From NCBI GenBank assembly GCA_004376205.1, contig SOKG01000185.1:1-6863 (forward strand): a stretch of 6,863 nucleotides of DNA. The letters run 5' to 3'. The position numbers and the translations under genes were made by a program. The stretch comes from Dehalococcoidia bacterium. Its GTDB lineage: Bacteria > Chloroflexota > Dehalococcoidia > SZUA-161. Of the stretch, positions 6,197 through 6,863 are shown one piece after another (position 1 is the stretch's first letter; every line of letters starts with the position of its first letter). The notes below the pieces were generated by a model. It made no database searches and was not told where the DNA came from. It saw only the letters and a list, made by a program, of their open reading frames with translations.

Positions 6197-6814
6197 TCAT
6201 TCGTTGGTGCGCAACCGCCCATGAGGGTTTGCTTCGAGCTCACCGTCGACGATGGTCAAGAAGTAGTCATGGAACCGCAGGTCGGTAGTGAGTTCAGGGT
6301 GAAAGGCAGTGGCCACCAGGCTTTCCTCCCTGGCAGCAACTGGGTGCCCATCGGGCAGAGTGGCCAGTATCTCCACGCTCTTCCCCACCCTAACGATCCA
6401 AGGAGCGCGAATAAAAACAGCGTGGAATGGAGATTGGCCCAACACCGGCACCTCGAGGTCGGACTCAAAGCTATCCACCTGACGGCCAAAGGCGTTGCGC
6501 CTCACCTGGACATGCATCGCGCCCAGGGGTTGTTGATCCAGCCCAAAAACCCTTTCCGCCAGCAGGATCATGCCGGCACAGGTGCCGAAAACGGGGAGGC
6601 CATCGGCAATGAGCCTATTTAGCTCGTCCACCAGGTGATACTCCTTCATCAGCTTGCCGATAGTAATGCTCTCGCCGCCGGGTATCACCAGCCCTCCCAG
6701 CCCCTCGAGCTCAGCAGGCAGGCGTACGGGGAACGCTTCCGCCCCCAGTCGGCGCAGGGCAGCGATATGCTCCACAAAGCCGCCCTGCAACGCTAAAACA
6801 CCGACCTTCTTCAT
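6197..6814 (-). CDS. pdxT: Pyridoxal 5'-phosphate synthase glutaminase subunit
   Basis: Supplies ammonia from glutamine to PdxS, which builds PLP from ribose 5-phosphate and glyceraldehyde 3-phosphate (the DXP-independent vitamin B6 route). Motifs: VGVLALQGGFVEH (4-16), PGGESITIGKL (45-55), the nucleophile Cys79 in GTCAGMILLA, RRNAFGRQVDSFE (105-117), FIRAPW (134-139) and the His172/Glu174 pair in TAFHPELT. At 205 residues it is slightly longer than usual, with a short polar C-terminal extension after the catalytic domain. Most relatives have GGEST where this protein has GGESI. The ATG at 6814 starts nine bases after the pdxS stop, with GAAGG just before it, so the two subunits should be co-translated from one message. 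Confidence 0.96.
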   Translation of the reverse strand: MKKVGVLALQGGFVEHIAALRRLGAEAFPVRLPAELEGLGGLVIPGGESITIGKLMKEYHLVDELNRLIADGLPVFGTCAGMILLAERVFGLDQQPLGAMHVQVRRNAFGRQVDSFESDLEVPVLGQSPFHAVFIRAPWIVRVGKSVEILATLPDGHPVAAREESLVATAFHPELTTDLRFHDYFLTIVDGELEANPHGRLRTNE

Positions 6815-6823
6815 CAGCCTTCT

Positions 6824-6863
6824 CTACCAACCCCGGTATGCAAGCAGTTCTCCCTCAGGGATC
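6824..6863 (-). CDS. pdxS: Pyridoxal 5'-phosphate synthase synthase subunit, last 12 codons only
   Basis: On the minus strand the frame entering from the right edge reads IPEGELLAYRGW and then TAG (6826-6824). PdxS proteins characteristically end in ...RGW, and pdxT follows nine bases later, the usual pdxS-pdxT order. Only the C-terminal tail is visible, so the call rests on that ending and on the neighbour. Confidence 0.72.
   Translation of the reverse strand, partial: IPEGELLAYRGW

Overview
The window is dense bacterial DNA of fairly high GC content. It holds seven protein genes plus the last codons of an eighth, in two convergent groups, and every gene is supported by family motifs. The taxon cannot be read directly. 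A SpoIIIAA/Ycf45-like ATPase with an R3H domain, a degenerate double GNAT-like protein, PdxS/PdxT-type vitamin B6 synthesis and a C-rich/G-rich palindromic intergenic repeat are together reminiscent of Chloroflexota (Dehalococcoidia-like). That is inference, not a marker-based assignment.

Plus strand, 1-2863: a tightly overlapping p-aminobenzoate (folate precursor) operon. pabB (5' end outside the window) overlaps pabA by 4 bases, and pabA overlaps pabC by 13 bases. PabB carries the PIKGT lysine that separates aminodeoxychorismate synthases from anthranilate synthases. PabA is the class I glutaminase that feeds it ammonia, and PabC is the fold-type IV PLP enzyme expected to release p-aminobenzoate.

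Minus strand, 6863-2821, read right to left: the 3' end of pdxS, then pdxT (together the PLP synthase), a 157-base gap with a hairpin-rich palindromic repeat, a GNAT-like protein of unknown function, the SpoIIIAA-like ATPase with a C-terminal R3H domain, and tmk (thymidylate kinase). A near-consensus sigma-70 promoter (TTGACA, 17 bases, TATTAT) lies in the 112-base gap just before tmk, so tmk probably has its own start as well as any read-through from upstream.

The two groups meet tail to tail. The last 43 bases of pabC are also the last 43 bases of tmk, and the tmk part of this overlap encodes a 14-residue tail beyond the usual kinase core. Biochemically the genes fit together loosely: PdxST makes PLP, the cofactor of PabC; PABA leads to folate; folate is needed to make dTMP, the substrate of Tmk. 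The window is mostly housekeeping. The least explained parts are the R3H ATPase with its GNAT-like neighbour, the overlap, and the palindromic repeat. I see no tRNA, rRNA, CRISPR array, transposase or phage gene.
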